Shown here: piece by piece, positions 32,283 to 44,600 of the stretch
Layout: each line of letters starts with the position of its first letter
Numbering within the stretch: position 1 is the first letter of the stretch
Source: Macrolepiota albuminosa
Taxonomy: Eukaryota; Basidiomycota; Agaricomycetes; Agaricales; Agaricaceae
Reading direction: 5' to 3'
DNA length: 64,000 nt
Assembly (NCBI GenBank): GCA_027475525.1
Contig: JAMWFC010000054.1
Location: forward strand, 558,001-622,000
Notes under the pieces: model-generated
What the model was told of the DNA's origin: nothing
The model's input: the letters and a program-made list of their open reading frames with translations, nothing else
Databases searched by the model: none
Program-made: the position numbers and the translations under genes

Positions 32283-33105
32283 TTATCTTTTGCCGGGCAC
32301 TGCCACCTATCGGCTGTTCCCGTGCCGATCAAATCTTTCGATCGTCGTTTTCCCTTATCGCGCGCTTACTACGACTAGATGTACATGCGGGGCACGCTTC
32401 CAAACACGGGAACACGTGATAAGGGCCTGCCCCAAATACGAAGAGCACAGACACATACTGGAGGAAGCGGACCCTCAAATGGAGCTGGGAGTCCTACTCG
32501 GCACCAAGAAGGGCCTGGAGGCCATGGTGAAGTTCCTAGCCAAGACAGGAGCCTTCACCAAGACGGGAAAGATCCGTGAAGACAGAGCAAAGCCAGAAGA
32601 AGACGATGAAGAAAACGACGAGGATGAGGAGAGGTGGTGGACACGGATGGAGGCAAGGGCAGAAGGAGAGCAGTGACAGGAGGATGGAGATGGAAGGACG
32701 ATGAAGACAGGAAAAGGCCAAAAGACAGAACCAAGATACGAGATGAGGCGAGGCGAGGCGAGGACCTACACACCACGGGTGGTCACGACAACCCGCGTAC
32801 GCGTCTACACAGCAAGAACAGAGGAATCCGATTTCATGAAGCACCCCTAAGCCCGACCTCACCTAACACCCGAGTTCCTACTGACAGTAATACGCGACGT
32901 AACCTCGCCCAGCGCTCACGCCACCTGAAAGTCTGCGAGGACAGTTCCAATACCCAAACACCACACAAAACGAACACAGCCTGTGGCACAAAGCTCGCCT
33001 AGTTATATTATTGGAGTAGAGTACATGTATTACTTTACCCCCGCCTCTTAGCCCAGCAGTGTGGCTTGCCGGCGGTTTAAACCAAGTTCATTCATTCATT
33101 CATTC
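32283..33105 (+). mobile_element. 5'-truncated non-LTR retrotransposon (LINE) remnant
   Basis: The frame 32290-32676 encodes the C-terminal tail of a fungal non-LTR reverse transcriptase: a Cys/His zinc-like motif CTCGARFQTREHVIRACPKY, then LLGTKKGLEAMVKFLAKTGAF and an acidic/basic end. The 3' sequence runs to a (TTCA)n tail at 33087-33105, typical of LINE 3' ends. The RT domain itself is missing, consistent with 5' truncation during target-primed insertion. It sits between the two divergent GTPase genes. Confidence 0.7.
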
Positions 33106-33550
33106 TCTTTTCATGGCTTTTTGGAGTAATTTTTAAGGTGAGGTAGCCCCACGTCTACAATTTTCGACGTACGCTTACAGTTTTCAGCGTTCTGATGGGT
33201 TATTCGGGGTCTTATTTCCTTCTTGTCTGCCTCGAGTGAGGCAGACGTATCAATGTAAAGGTATGGACCATTGCCAAAAAAGAAATCATTCCAAAGAAAA
33301 CGAGGGCCACACAATTCAAGATGAGTAGTGTCCAGTGTGTTTATAATTTGCGTCACGTTTTTTCAAGAGCTTTTCAGACAGTACTCGGTATGTCTTGTGA
33401 TCACAATGTCGGAGTTTGTCTCCACGTCAATGAACTGAAAGAGACTGGAGCGGGTTTACGGTGGTTTCGGCATTTCCCTCCTGGTAGTATCAAATTGGCT
33501 GTGTAACAATGCTAGTTTAGTTCTCTCACAGCAAACTTCATCCTGTAATC
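33106..33550. other. Upstream region of GTPase gene 2
   Basis: A minus-strand open frame (33111-33356) with an aromatic stretch FLWNDFFFGNGPYLYIDTSA looks protein-like but I recognise no family and see no clear exon structure. The rest should contain the promoter of the gene starting at 33551. Confidence 0.35.
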
Positions 33551-35526
33551 ATGTCTATACTTCTCCCAGATAGCCTCCCGTCGACAGTGGATGAAACACT
33601 AAGTTCCTGTCCACAGTGTGTCTCACTACTCGGACTGCGCATCTAAGCTCTAACAGTTATGGGGGGTTTTTAGGTTCCGTATCCTGGTCGTTGGAAGAGT
33701 GAGCCTGAACATTGGCTTCATCACTAGTAAAGCTGTTTTAATATTTGCAGAGCGGAGTTGGGAAGTCGTCTCTCGTCAGCAGTGTTTTCAATGCCGACAT
33801 TAAAGTCAGCGCCTAATTGTCCTCCGATAACATCTAACGATCGATCAGTAGGACATCGATATTGCCGATGGCCGAAGAGGAAAGTCAGATATTGCTCGAG
33901 AATTCACTTCTCCGGCCAATCCGCGTTTCATCCTCCACGATAGCGAAGGGACGGAGCCTGGGTCCACTGAAACATGGGATGTTGTAGAGAACTTTATCAG
34001 AAAGAAATGTAACGAACCCTTAGTTGAGCAAAGACTTCATGCCATCTGGTAAGGATCATCGCTCCTTTTTTAAAGCTCACTTAGGGGCATATTTATTGTT
34101 AGGTTGTGCATAGAAACACCGCGCACTGGTTCGCGCCTGTTACAGTCCTCTGACGAGCAGCTGTTATCGCTCGCGGCCGACCGTAAGACTAGTTTTATTC
34201 TTTTCTCTCTAGACTTACGCTATTTGAAGTGAGAATCCCTGTCATTATCGTCTTCACGAAATTTGATCTTTTATACAACGAGTATCACCGGAAGGTCTTG
34301 AAGCGTTACAAACATGCACCCTCCAACACAGATACGCTTAGATCAGAGGCAGAAAGAGAAGCTCGAATTCATCTTCAAGATTTGATGAACACGGTTCAAT
34401 TTCATCCAGACATCAATTATGTCTCTGTATCAATGCGTCTCAGTATGAAACACTATTGGACCTATCACTGCTTGACTAATCAATCTCCGAATCAGGATGT
34501 ATTGAGACGCTGAAAAATCTGACCCAAACTACTCGACATTGTCTGCATGAAGTTGAAGGGGAACTCTGGATTCCCTGGGCGGCTGCTCAGCAAATCAGTG
34601 CGCAACAAAAGGTCAATCTTTCAATAGAGTGTGTATTTTGCTACATCCTTGACAATCACCTATTGATTGAACGATTTTCATTATTAGTGAAGGCTTCAAG
34701 AGTATGTCGGTCCTTTCTGATTTACTTCGAAGTGGTGCTCATGATTACTCCAGAGTATTGGGTCGACTTGAGTCAAAGTGCCGCGTTCAAGGAGCACGTC
34801 TTATTTGATTGTCTAAGGCGTATTCACCTGGACATGATCAAGGTTTGGAATTTTTACGACCCGGAATCGGTAAGCCTAGCAATAGACTATCCTTTCTTGT
34901 AAGTCATCCAATGAGTCAATTTATTCAAGCTGCTTCCAGAGACGTGGTTCTGCACAGAAATGATCAAGTTGATTGAGCCGCTATTTGACAGACGTCAAGC
35001 TGGACCGTGAGTTGGTACCAAGTTGTATGCTAGTATTCTGAACATTCGGTTATTCGACTAGGGATGTTGGTGGGACGCTGACTGACCTCAGCAATCTGAG
35101 CACCATTGCTAGTGCTGTCGCCGCTGGTCCTGTAGCGGCGTTGCTCAGTGCAGCTGGGGTGACAGTAGCTGTAATCAATTTTCTCTGTCAGAAATATCAA
35201 GCAATGCATGTGATCTTATTTCAATGGACTACATATTTCTGCTGAAACCTTCTTCACCTAGACCGCGAACAGCACTGTGCCTCGGGGCATACATCGTCGA
35301 CCTCATTCTGATCCTCCACAATATCTTCATGGAGACACTGGTGAAGGAACCACCAAGGCCCCTCAACAAGGAACTTATCCAAGACACATTAAATCAATAT
35401 AAAGACACACAATTGAGAAATGTCCACCAGGTGATTTGCAGTATAACTATTGGGAAAAGCTCTCTGGATCCCAGAGAAAAGATTGCAGATTTGATTCGGC
35501 AGCAGTTGAAGATGGATAGGACATAG
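33551..35526 (+). CDS. P-loop GTPase with C-terminal hydrophobic segment (paralogue with ordinary exons)
   Basis: ATG at 33551 starts MSILLPDSLPSTVDETLSSC. First exons are 33551-33615, 33674-33698 and 33751-33804, spliced by GT-AG introns of 50-58 nt. G1 is split by an intron (GR / SGVGKSS), G3 is HDSEGTEPGS, G4 is FTKFDLL. Later parts include WNFYDPES, a hydrophobic alanine/valine-rich segment (about 35095-35190, AAGPVAALLSAAGVTVAVIN) and a conserved tail (LGAYIVDLILILHNIF, KEPPRPLNKEL) ending at 35526. Several mid-gene junctions (34150-34230, 34440-34500, 34690-34760) are not fully resolved, so partial decay is possible. It is divergent from, and homologous to, the GTPase at 25708-31010. 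Confidence 0.8.
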
Positions 35527-35650
35527 GCGAGGTGTGAAAGACGCATACAACCAAGCTGTCTTATGGAATAAATGTTATCCGGTCTTGTGTTATTGTGGTT
35601 GTCAGTAAATTATTCCAAATAAATCTTCTCGATTCTTCTATGATTTCTAC

Positions 35651-37154
35651 TTATGCCTCCTGGTTCTTCATATGCAAGACACTAAGAAAATCCATGATCT
35701 CTTCCAATTTAACATTTCCCCCTAGCTTCTGGATCTCCTCGCGTGTTTGTGCTTCGAGTGTCTCAAGCACTGCAAAGGTATACTCGAAAGATTTCGTGCG
35801 TGTACGCATGTACTCAATAGTATGGCTCTTTAAAGTTGGTGATGCAGGGCGTTTCTGAAGGACATCTAATCTAAGTAAGCATGGGCGTTGAGATAGGCTT
35901 GAATGAGAAGACGTACTGAGAACTTGACGATTTGTCTTATCTGCATGGATACTATGCACTACAGGGAAGGAAAATTTGCCTTCAGTAAGGTCCTCGGCGA
36001 AACCTTTGTTCTTCGTGTACTGAAAATGATATAGACATCAACATATTGTCACAAATATAAGGCGCCTCATAATCCACGGTCTTCTTTTTGACTGAAGACG
36101 GACAAATAATGGAGGCAAAGTGGCAAAGTCCCCATGTCAGGACCAGAAAAGTACGTACCTCTGTGCCAAGTAGATTCATCAAATCGTCCCGGATCTGGAA
36201 ATATATTCCGATGAGGTTGACGAGAGGTACATAGTCCCTGCCACAAATCTCAGTATGGTTACTACTGAAGGGCGAAAGTCATCCTACACATCAATATTCT
36301 TCGTAGAGCACGCCATCATCAGCTTGATACCAATGCGAAGCAGACCACCTGTCTCTATTAAGAAAGGATGAATTTCCGCGCGTGTGTTTAGAATTAAAGT
36401 ACATCAGTACTAACTATTGTTCACCATGGAAATATACTCTTCCTCTGTCGGGCATTGAAGGGAGTCACGCCAAAAGATCTCGAGACCTTGTCCACGATGT
36501 AAAGACAGAAGCTCCTCTGTGTGAAAGCAATCGATTTCGGACTGTAGCAGAAGTATAGGAGTACACACCGGTGACAATAGTATCAAGCCTCCGTTGTCGG
36601 TCGTGTTCAAAAGAGCCTTGGTCACAAAGGGATATGAGTTCTTTGTACGCGAGGAAGAAGACGTAGTTCGCAGTGTTGATCGTTTGTGGGACCCCATAGA
36701 TCTTGTGCGCGACTGAGAAATATAAGAAAACTGGCGGTCACGTAACTGAAGTATTTTACCAGGTTGGCCTCTGCGGAGTTGCGAGTCGTCCTCAATGTCA
36801 TCTATTCTGTACAATCACACATACCGTACTTGTACACAGGCGACAATGAATCACAAATATAAAATATTACTCACAAGAGACTTGCTGAATGCAACATGTT
36901 CACCAGACGTGAGATGATCGCGAGCTTTGAGGCAGGAACTTCGAGCCAAAGGTTAAATGCCTCAATGAGTTTGCCACGGATCTCCTTTCCCGGATTTGAG
37001 GTAATATACACATATGGCTCCATCAAGATCTTGCCACATTTTTAATTAGAGGATGAACATCAGAAACTTGTATGGATGAACGAACGGATTCCTTTTGTGA
37101 AGACCAGGAAGGGAGAGATCCCAGTTTGGAGAGGATATTATCATAGTGGGACAT
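35651..37154 (-). CDS. Geranylgeranyl diphosphate synthase
   Basis: Trans-prenyltransferase that extends farnesyl diphosphate with isopentenyl diphosphate to C20 GGPP for protein prenylation and diterpenes. Start ATG 37154 ([13 protein letters not shown]). The first intron probably joins KES to [20 protein letters not shown] using an AAG acceptor. The first Asp-rich motif DDIEDD with downstream RRGQP is at about 36760-36800; then [31 protein letters not shown], and the second Asp-rich motif [12 protein letters not shown] at about 36180. The C-terminus (ILQKRP-like region, [26 protein letters not shown]) ends at 35651. All family landmarks are present; seven or so short introns. It is convergent with GTPase gene 2, with stops only about 125 bp apart. 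Confidence 0.93.
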
Positions 37155-38630
37155 AATTATCAGAAAACGAAACGGAATAAGTATTCAAGGACTTCGGCCG
37201 GAAGAGATAACTGGGCAAGCACAATCAAATTGTAATTTGGCAAGGCCGGAAAAACTTGATAGGACAGAATGGGTTGTAGCAATATAATGAGATCAATAGC
37301 AAGGATGGATGAGATGGTCAAGGGTTGGGATACAGCATAATGATCGTGAGGGTCACGCCCCTTGGCCCCTTGGCATCACGCGCTGAGTCAAAAACTAAGC
37401 CCATATCGGAATGTGCACACCTCTTCATTCCTCTTTTTGTTGAATCTGTCATCCCTTTCTTTCTCAGGCGAGGTTTATTTTGAAGAGTAAAAACATTTTT
37501 AGCCATCTTCTTTAATCTTAAGCATCAAAGTGCGATCCGCAGTCGGTGCCCATTTCCCGTCTCATCGGCGACACCCTTACAATACTCATGCACCTCGTCA
37601 AGGCTCGTATATTACTTACAGTTTCTGTTCTTCTACGACTTTCTACGACCCGCTACGACTCCGGGGTCCAACTATGGCTTTTCTACATTCAATAAGCGAT
37701 GACATGATCGTTGAGCGTGTCTTTGAACACTCTCATGCTCCACTGTGGTTCGTCGATGCTCGTGGCTAACTTGTGTGCCGTTTTGACTCTATAGCTGTCT
37801 GAGAAACTAAAGCCTACAGAAATCTAAACGTCCCTCAATGTCGAAATTACTCAAAAGTTTCACTCTGGCCATACCATTCGCCCTGTACCGGCAGCGTCTG
37901 AGAGCTACCGAACATAGCTGCCGGTATTATTACATTCCTCTCGTTAGCTCTAGCTTAGAATCACTTAGGACGTGACAAAGGTTCACATCTACACTCGTAC
38001 TCTTTAGGCGGGTAGAGACCCATCGCTCTGCCTTTCTTATTCGAGAAATCAAGGCCGCATGTATGTGTGCATCCAAAGGTGCGCTGAGGCTTCTTACATC
38101 GCACGAGAAGACTAGGAAGCTCGGTTATAAACTTGTGTTGTGGTTTAGATAGCCTTGTCGAATCAAAAATGTCTTCGTTTTGAGAAGATGAAACTGAAGC
38201 CCTCTCTACCCTGACTCTGATTTGTGGATATCGGGAAGACAGCCATAGTCATCAGTATCATGAAGCGCAACAGATACGCAGGAAGTCAAATCTAGTACAT
38301 GACAAAAAGCTCAGATAAAGTTATGATCTAACGTCTGTTCGTTAGTCTAGCGAGATTCAGATTGTCTTCTGCTGAGCCTTGCCAACCATATGCAATCTTC
38401 TCGACGAGAAGCTTAGTCCCTGTTTACGTTCGACAATCGAGGTTGCAACCGCAATGAATTACAGATGAAAAGTATCAAAGCAGGGACGTAACGTCGAGCC
38501 CCTTAGAGAAAACCAGATCACCAAAGGCTATCCCCAGCTCATACGATTGAGATACAATAACGTGTAGATTATTAATATGCAAGGCTGATAACATGACAGA
38601 ATTTGAACAGATCTGGTACATTACACTAGA
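37155..38630. other. Intergenic region between GGPP synthase and GCN1
   Basis: About 1.5 kb with no gene I can support; short open frames at 37318-37506 and 37530-37769 lack features. A small CTACGAC-type direct repeat occurs near 37635-37665. Should include the GGPP synthase promoter and the GCN1 3' UTR. Confidence 0.5.
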
Positions 38631-41600
38631 CTAAAAAAGGCCATCGAGACTATCGTCCTCAAGCTCTTTGAGTAGGTCTCGTGCCTCGCGAGATGGGCGC
38701 GCAATGACTGGTTTTTCATTGCCAATTGTTTCCAGGACCTTCTGCGCAACGTTCCTGAGTAAAAAAAGTTTCTGAAATAGGTTTGGCTGAACATCATCAG
38801 CTTCTTCATCTGGCGTCAAGACCGCAAGTATGATGTGTGCTCCCAACATCGTTTGTGGTGTACCCGCGACAAGGTATGACCTGCACCGATGTCCTACTTA
38901 ACGGAAAATACCGACTAACAGAGTGAATTACTTACGTTACCATCTGTCTCAAAAGCTCAGGAGAATCGGACAGCGATGACACAAGTTCTCCAATAGCTTG
39001 GGTGTAGGTTTCTGACGAAGTAATCAGCAGGAAATTGATCTATCACGGCAACAGCATACCTCCGTGAATCTCTTTGAATGCATCCATGACCAATTCGACA
39101 CATGATTCCCTAGCACTGTCTCCAATGTTCTTTGAGGCACTCCTTACCACGCTAGCAAGTGCACGAACAAGACTACTCGCAATCGCCTCATCATTGTTCT
39201 TCACGCCAGTGATCAGCTCTGTGATAACGGGATCCACTCGTGGCTGATGCCTCATCAAACCACCCAGAGCCTCCACTGCCTTATTTCGCACTGCAACGCT
39301 CGCTGGATCACTCGCACTTTTAACGAACGTCCGTTGAAGTTGTGGGAAGAACGGCTTTACAAATGTAGGAATACATTTCAGCATTGTCGCTAGCGCACTG
39401 AGGATGGCCGTCTTGACAGCGGGAGGGTAAGTAGTTGCTTGTGTCGCCACGCGAATAAGAGGTCCGGTAAATGGCACCACATAAGGTTTGATCGCGCTCT
39501 CCTCAGTACGCTCAACGAGATCCCCTATAGCATAAGCAGCCTGCTCGCGTTGTTCGTTGCTGCCTGTAGTCAGGCCCGCAATGATGATAGGCACCGTGGG
39601 GCCAACGCCCTTGGGGAGACTGAAGCCCGGTACAGTCTGTCCGGGTCCACCAGTCGATTCAATACTGCGACGAAGAGGCACGACGAGAGGCTCTAGCTCA
39701 TCTTTGGGCATGGATTTCACAAAGATATCAAAGGCTTCTAAAGCTGCGGTATGAACTTCAACTTGAGAGTCTTCAAGAGATGATATGAGTTGTCGAACCC
39801 AGTCGACACGGTATAGTGACGAGTCCAGCTCGGAAACTTGACAGAAGACGGCGAAGAACTTTGAGGCACTGACACGCCGTTTAGGAGATTCGTTTTTGGC
39901 CCTGCAAGTAGTAATCAGAATATACAACTCGAGAGCCTTTCAGAAGACGTACCATCCAAGAAGAGTCAACATGAGGGTGTTAAGACCTTCAGGGTCAGAT
40001 ATAGAGGCGAGAATGGAATGCAGGGTCTCGTCCAGGGCCTCTTGTAGCTCTTCGCTGTTGTGATCTTCCCGTGTTTTGACGAGGGCATTCAAAATGGCAG
40101 TCAACCGCCGACTCAAAGCATTTCCCGCAACTGTCACTAAGGATGCTAGAGCACGAGCATTGAAAACGGTCATCAGAAGCGCCGTCAATGTAGGAATTAG
40201 GACTGGGAATACCATAGAAGCGTGGACCTGTTCAAGAGAGTCAATCAGAAGTATATAGGCTAAAATAACAGTCATGTACATTCATCACTTCTTGCAAAGC
40301 TTGGAGAGCAGTTCCTGAGCACTTACCAGGTTGACGAAGGGCTTCGAGAAGAGTGGGAATGGTTTGATCAATGGCAATTGCACCAAGGTGCTCTTGCAGA
40401 ACATCAAATGCCTTCGCAGCAGCAGACCGGACATTCGCCTCATCGTCGACCAGCGAGACGCGAACAACAGAGATAATATCGTCTTCATGCCCTTCACGCT
40501 GCGACTCAGTTGTACTCTCCCTGTCGTCAACAGGTAAACGAAAGAAAGAAAACGGTTGATCAAAGAACTTACATTATCTCACTCAACATCAGGCAAACAC
40601 CTTCTCGTGTGCGGGAATCCGGAGAGGTAGATTTCTGTTGCAAAATGGAGATTATGGCGGCCAATATCTTCTCTCCGAACTTGCGGCTGATTTCTGTCGT
40701 GGTGCGAACAGCAGTCTGCCATGGAATACGTTAACACGATCAGAACAAATAAGAAAAAACATACCTCTTGTTGGTCAGCTTCGTCACTGGAGATCAAGAA
40801 AACGAGCTGGTTGAGAAGCTCAGGAAGAAGTTCGCGAACTGTGGGGTTGTTAGATCTATTACTGTTTTCGTAGATAGACATATATCTGTACCGGTTCGAG
40901 GCGTATTATGGACAAGGGCCTGCCAAATTTGGGTAGACGTCTGGCGAACCACAAGGACACCGTCTTGGCGAACAATGTACAACGCAGCAAGGATGCGATC
41001 ACGACGCTCCGGACCGAGAACTTCACCAAGGGCACGACGGGAAGTTTCAGCAGTCGTAGCCTCAACAACATTTTCTTCATCAAGCTCGGAAGTTTTGCCA
41101 GAGATACCTGACACCTTGAAGAGGAGCTCGCCCACGAGAGTGGCAGATGATTGCTACAGAAAATGATATCAGTATTACTTTCACCTGAATAGAGAAAACC
41201 TACACGGATACGCCAACCGGGATCAAACATGCCTTGTTCAAGCTCCGGTAGAAGTAGATCGATGGCTTTAGTGGAGTAATTGTTGACGACCATTCGTCCA
41301 GCACGCATGGCAGCTTCCCGAACATATTCCTCTGTGTCAGACAGCCCACTAAGAATAGGAGAGATGATCTTTGGAAGATGGGGTTGAAAACGCGTGCCAA
41401 ACGTTGCAGGTAAGAATACGAGTAGAGACATGAATCCTTCACGGACTGTCGGGCGGGGCGATTGAGCATTCGTAATGATATCCGGAAGGAGACCCTCCAG
41501 ACGCTCCATTCCGAGGCCAGCCAAGACTTCACTGAGACCTTGGGCTGCACCTTGACGATCTACACCAGATGTATCGGTCTTCAGCGTCCGCAGAAGGTTG

Positions 41601-44600
41601 GGCACAAGATCGGGGAAGTGAATTTCTCCTAGACGCTCTACTAAGGTACCCAATGCTTTGGCTGCCGTGGCACGGGCTTCCGGAACAGGATCAACGAGAA
41701 CGACGTGAACCATCGGCAGAAGTTCAGATAGATAGGGCACGAAGTCTTTCGAGTCTGTGAGAGAGGCCAAATTACCCACAATTTGTGCAGCTTTCTTTTT
41801 TGTTTCAGAGCCACGTTCTCGTAGCCCGCGTTCAATAATTGGTACCACCTGGACGGACAGAGTTTTTAGAAGAAAGTACAGGATAAGCAAGAAAAGAAAC
41901 CTACCAGTGCCAAGGATGAGTGGTCAATGTAGTGCATGAATGACGTCTTCAAGAGGGAAGACAATGCATTGGGTGTCTTTGCGGGATCCACCAACGCTTT
42001 GAGAAGAACCGGTACCAGCGACTGTACCTCGGGATTGCTGATAACCTCACCAAACTGCTTCAGACTCTTGTTGGCGGCCGTCCGAACCTGAGCATGTGAA
42101 TCAGTGAGAACTCCAGTCAGCCGGGGTATGACTATAGGCAGAGAAACAGAGAGTTGACGGGGGGAACAATAGGCCATCATCCCCAATAGTTCAATCGATC
42201 CTTTCTTCGTCCGCCACTGCTTTTCGTCTAATCCCTCAAGTAGCGATGGTAGGATAAGTTTGACGCCGTAACCTGATAAATTTCCCATGATCACTCGTGC
42301 TGCATCTTGAGTAGCTTCTCGGACGTCAGCAGTGCTGTCGCCGAACAAAGATAGCAGTAAAGGCAATACGTAGGTTATATATGGTTCAAATAGTCGTCCC
42401 AGAGTACTTGAAAGTGTTTCGAAGGCAAACATGACCCCTTGACGCGGTTCGTACCGCTTTTTGTCTTCGGTTGCGGCGCGTAACCGGGGAATGATAGCAA
42501 ACTCCTTCATCCCACCAATCCCAGTGCCTTTGAGAACGCCAGCTAGACCATATGCTGCACCGCGACGGGTAGCATACTTAGGAGAGTCGAACAGGTCAGC
42601 CATCAGATTATCGACTAACGATGCAAGTCTTGGTCGCATCAATTGAACCAGAGGTGAGAGGCAGTCTGACACTGCAATCTGGACTTGCTCCGCGGGAGTT
42701 TTGAGAGCTTCAACGAGTCTGTCGACGATTGTTGGTATACGTGGGTCACTGGATTCTAGATGACGCGCGAGACGACCAAAGAGGATGATAACCGCTTCCT
42801 TTATCTGATCATCGGTCTCAGTTGCAGGGCTCGGTTGCGCTAAGTGATTTTCAAAGAAAGAGATGAGGGCCGCTAACCGCTCAGCACCGTGGCGATCGAG
42901 AACAGCGGTACCAGCACTGAGCATTCCACGACGAACATCGGCGACGCGATCACCTAGAGCTTGATCCTTGATCAAGAACTGGAAGAAAGGTTCGACCTCA
43001 GCTGGCGTGAACATAGGCGAGAGTTTCTCGAAGGTTTGCGCAATTGCGAGTCGAGCCGGCCACGGATCAGCCCGATCAAGGCTTTGTGCAATGACCATTC
43101 CCTAGTGACACCGTGAGCCTTGATAGATTATGCTGGACGGCTCGATTGTACGTACATATTCGTCGTATTCTGGGGCCAGTATCTTAGCCTTCACTTGTCG
43201 TTAGCACGAAGCGACCCAGGTAGAAAATCGGCTAACCTTTTCCCTATAGAACCCTCGCAAAACCTCGAGAACTGTTTGGATTGATTGTGGCCAGTGTTCA
43301 GTGCCCTCAGCAATAGCAGAAGCAGTACTAGAACGAGCATACGCATTGTTGTGCCCTATTTAGAAGATGAATAAGTCAGGTGAAGTGGATCGGCATGACA
43401 CCTACCCAAGTAATCGAGTAAAGTACTAAGAAACTGTTCTGGAACATCCAGGCCGTTATCTTCCCACAGGTGACGAGCCAACCTTGCGTTTTGTTCATCA
43501 TCGTCATGACAAGCCAAGAAAAGCTCAGGGGACCAGTCAAGTTCTGTCAAGTCGAAGGGCTACCAACAATTTAGTTAAATGTAAAACTCGGGAACAAGCA
43601 ACTCACTTGAAGAGTCTGAAGACAAGAATGACGAACGTATACTTCTTGTATAAGGGTCCCTTGTAAGAGGACAGATATCTCTTCTGGTGACGCTGTCGCC
43701 TGTATTGCTTCTCCTAGTTCAACAAGCGCGGATGAAGCGTCTTTGCTGAGTTTAGGTTGTTGCCTGATCACATGCAAAAGCTTTTCAATTGTCTGCATCC
43801 GAGGAAACGCGGGGTTCGCGACTGTTTGATTGAGTAGAGTTAGATCAACGAAAATTGTCAAAGAGAGAAACAAACATTCGCCACTGTGGAATCTTATGAT
43901 AGCAAGGGCAAGCGCAACTTGTTCGAGTGCGTCTTCTTCTTCCGCTGAGATACCACCTTGAAGTAACACTTGCCCTAGCAAAGGATATGCGTATGAGAAT
44001 GTCGCGGCATCAAACGGCGCCTGCTCTGAGAGCGTTTGAAGTCGCAAGAGAACACGAATAATCAGGACTGTCTACCTGTTTCAGTGTTGACCTAGAGAGG
44101 AAGGCAGAAAAATACTTACGGTTTAAGGGTTCACTTTTTAGTTCCTCGGGTACGACATCGACCTCCAGACTACGAAGGGTTGCCACACCGACCCACTTAC
44201 GGAAGGTGTCAAGTCTCTCGGAAGTGCATTTCGCGAGGTCCTGATCAAGACCATTAAAACAACCGACGTAGATCTCAGTGAGCCGCGACATACCAGGTAA
44301 GTCTCGAAAGCTTCTCCTCCGACTAACGCCAAACCACGACCCAACGCGCCTTCCAAGATCAACGAAGCAACCGAGGAAACATGGTCTCGAAATTGGTCGA
44401 CGCCCGAGCCAGCAAGACTCTGCACGAAGCGAAGACCGCGGCGAAGTCTTGTCTGAACATTGGCAACATGCTGTCGAACCTTTGCCTCTTCCTCAAGCTG
44501 AGCATTAACGAGAGCTTGTTGCTGCTTTGTCAGCGTTTTCGAGGCGGCTGCTTTCTTCGCAGCAATATTCTTCCGAATTTCCGCGTCCCACTTCGCGAGC

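Noticed and set aside
33111..33356. Minus-strand ORF with aromatic motif as a gene
   Set aside because: No start, splice pattern or recognised family; left as unassigned.
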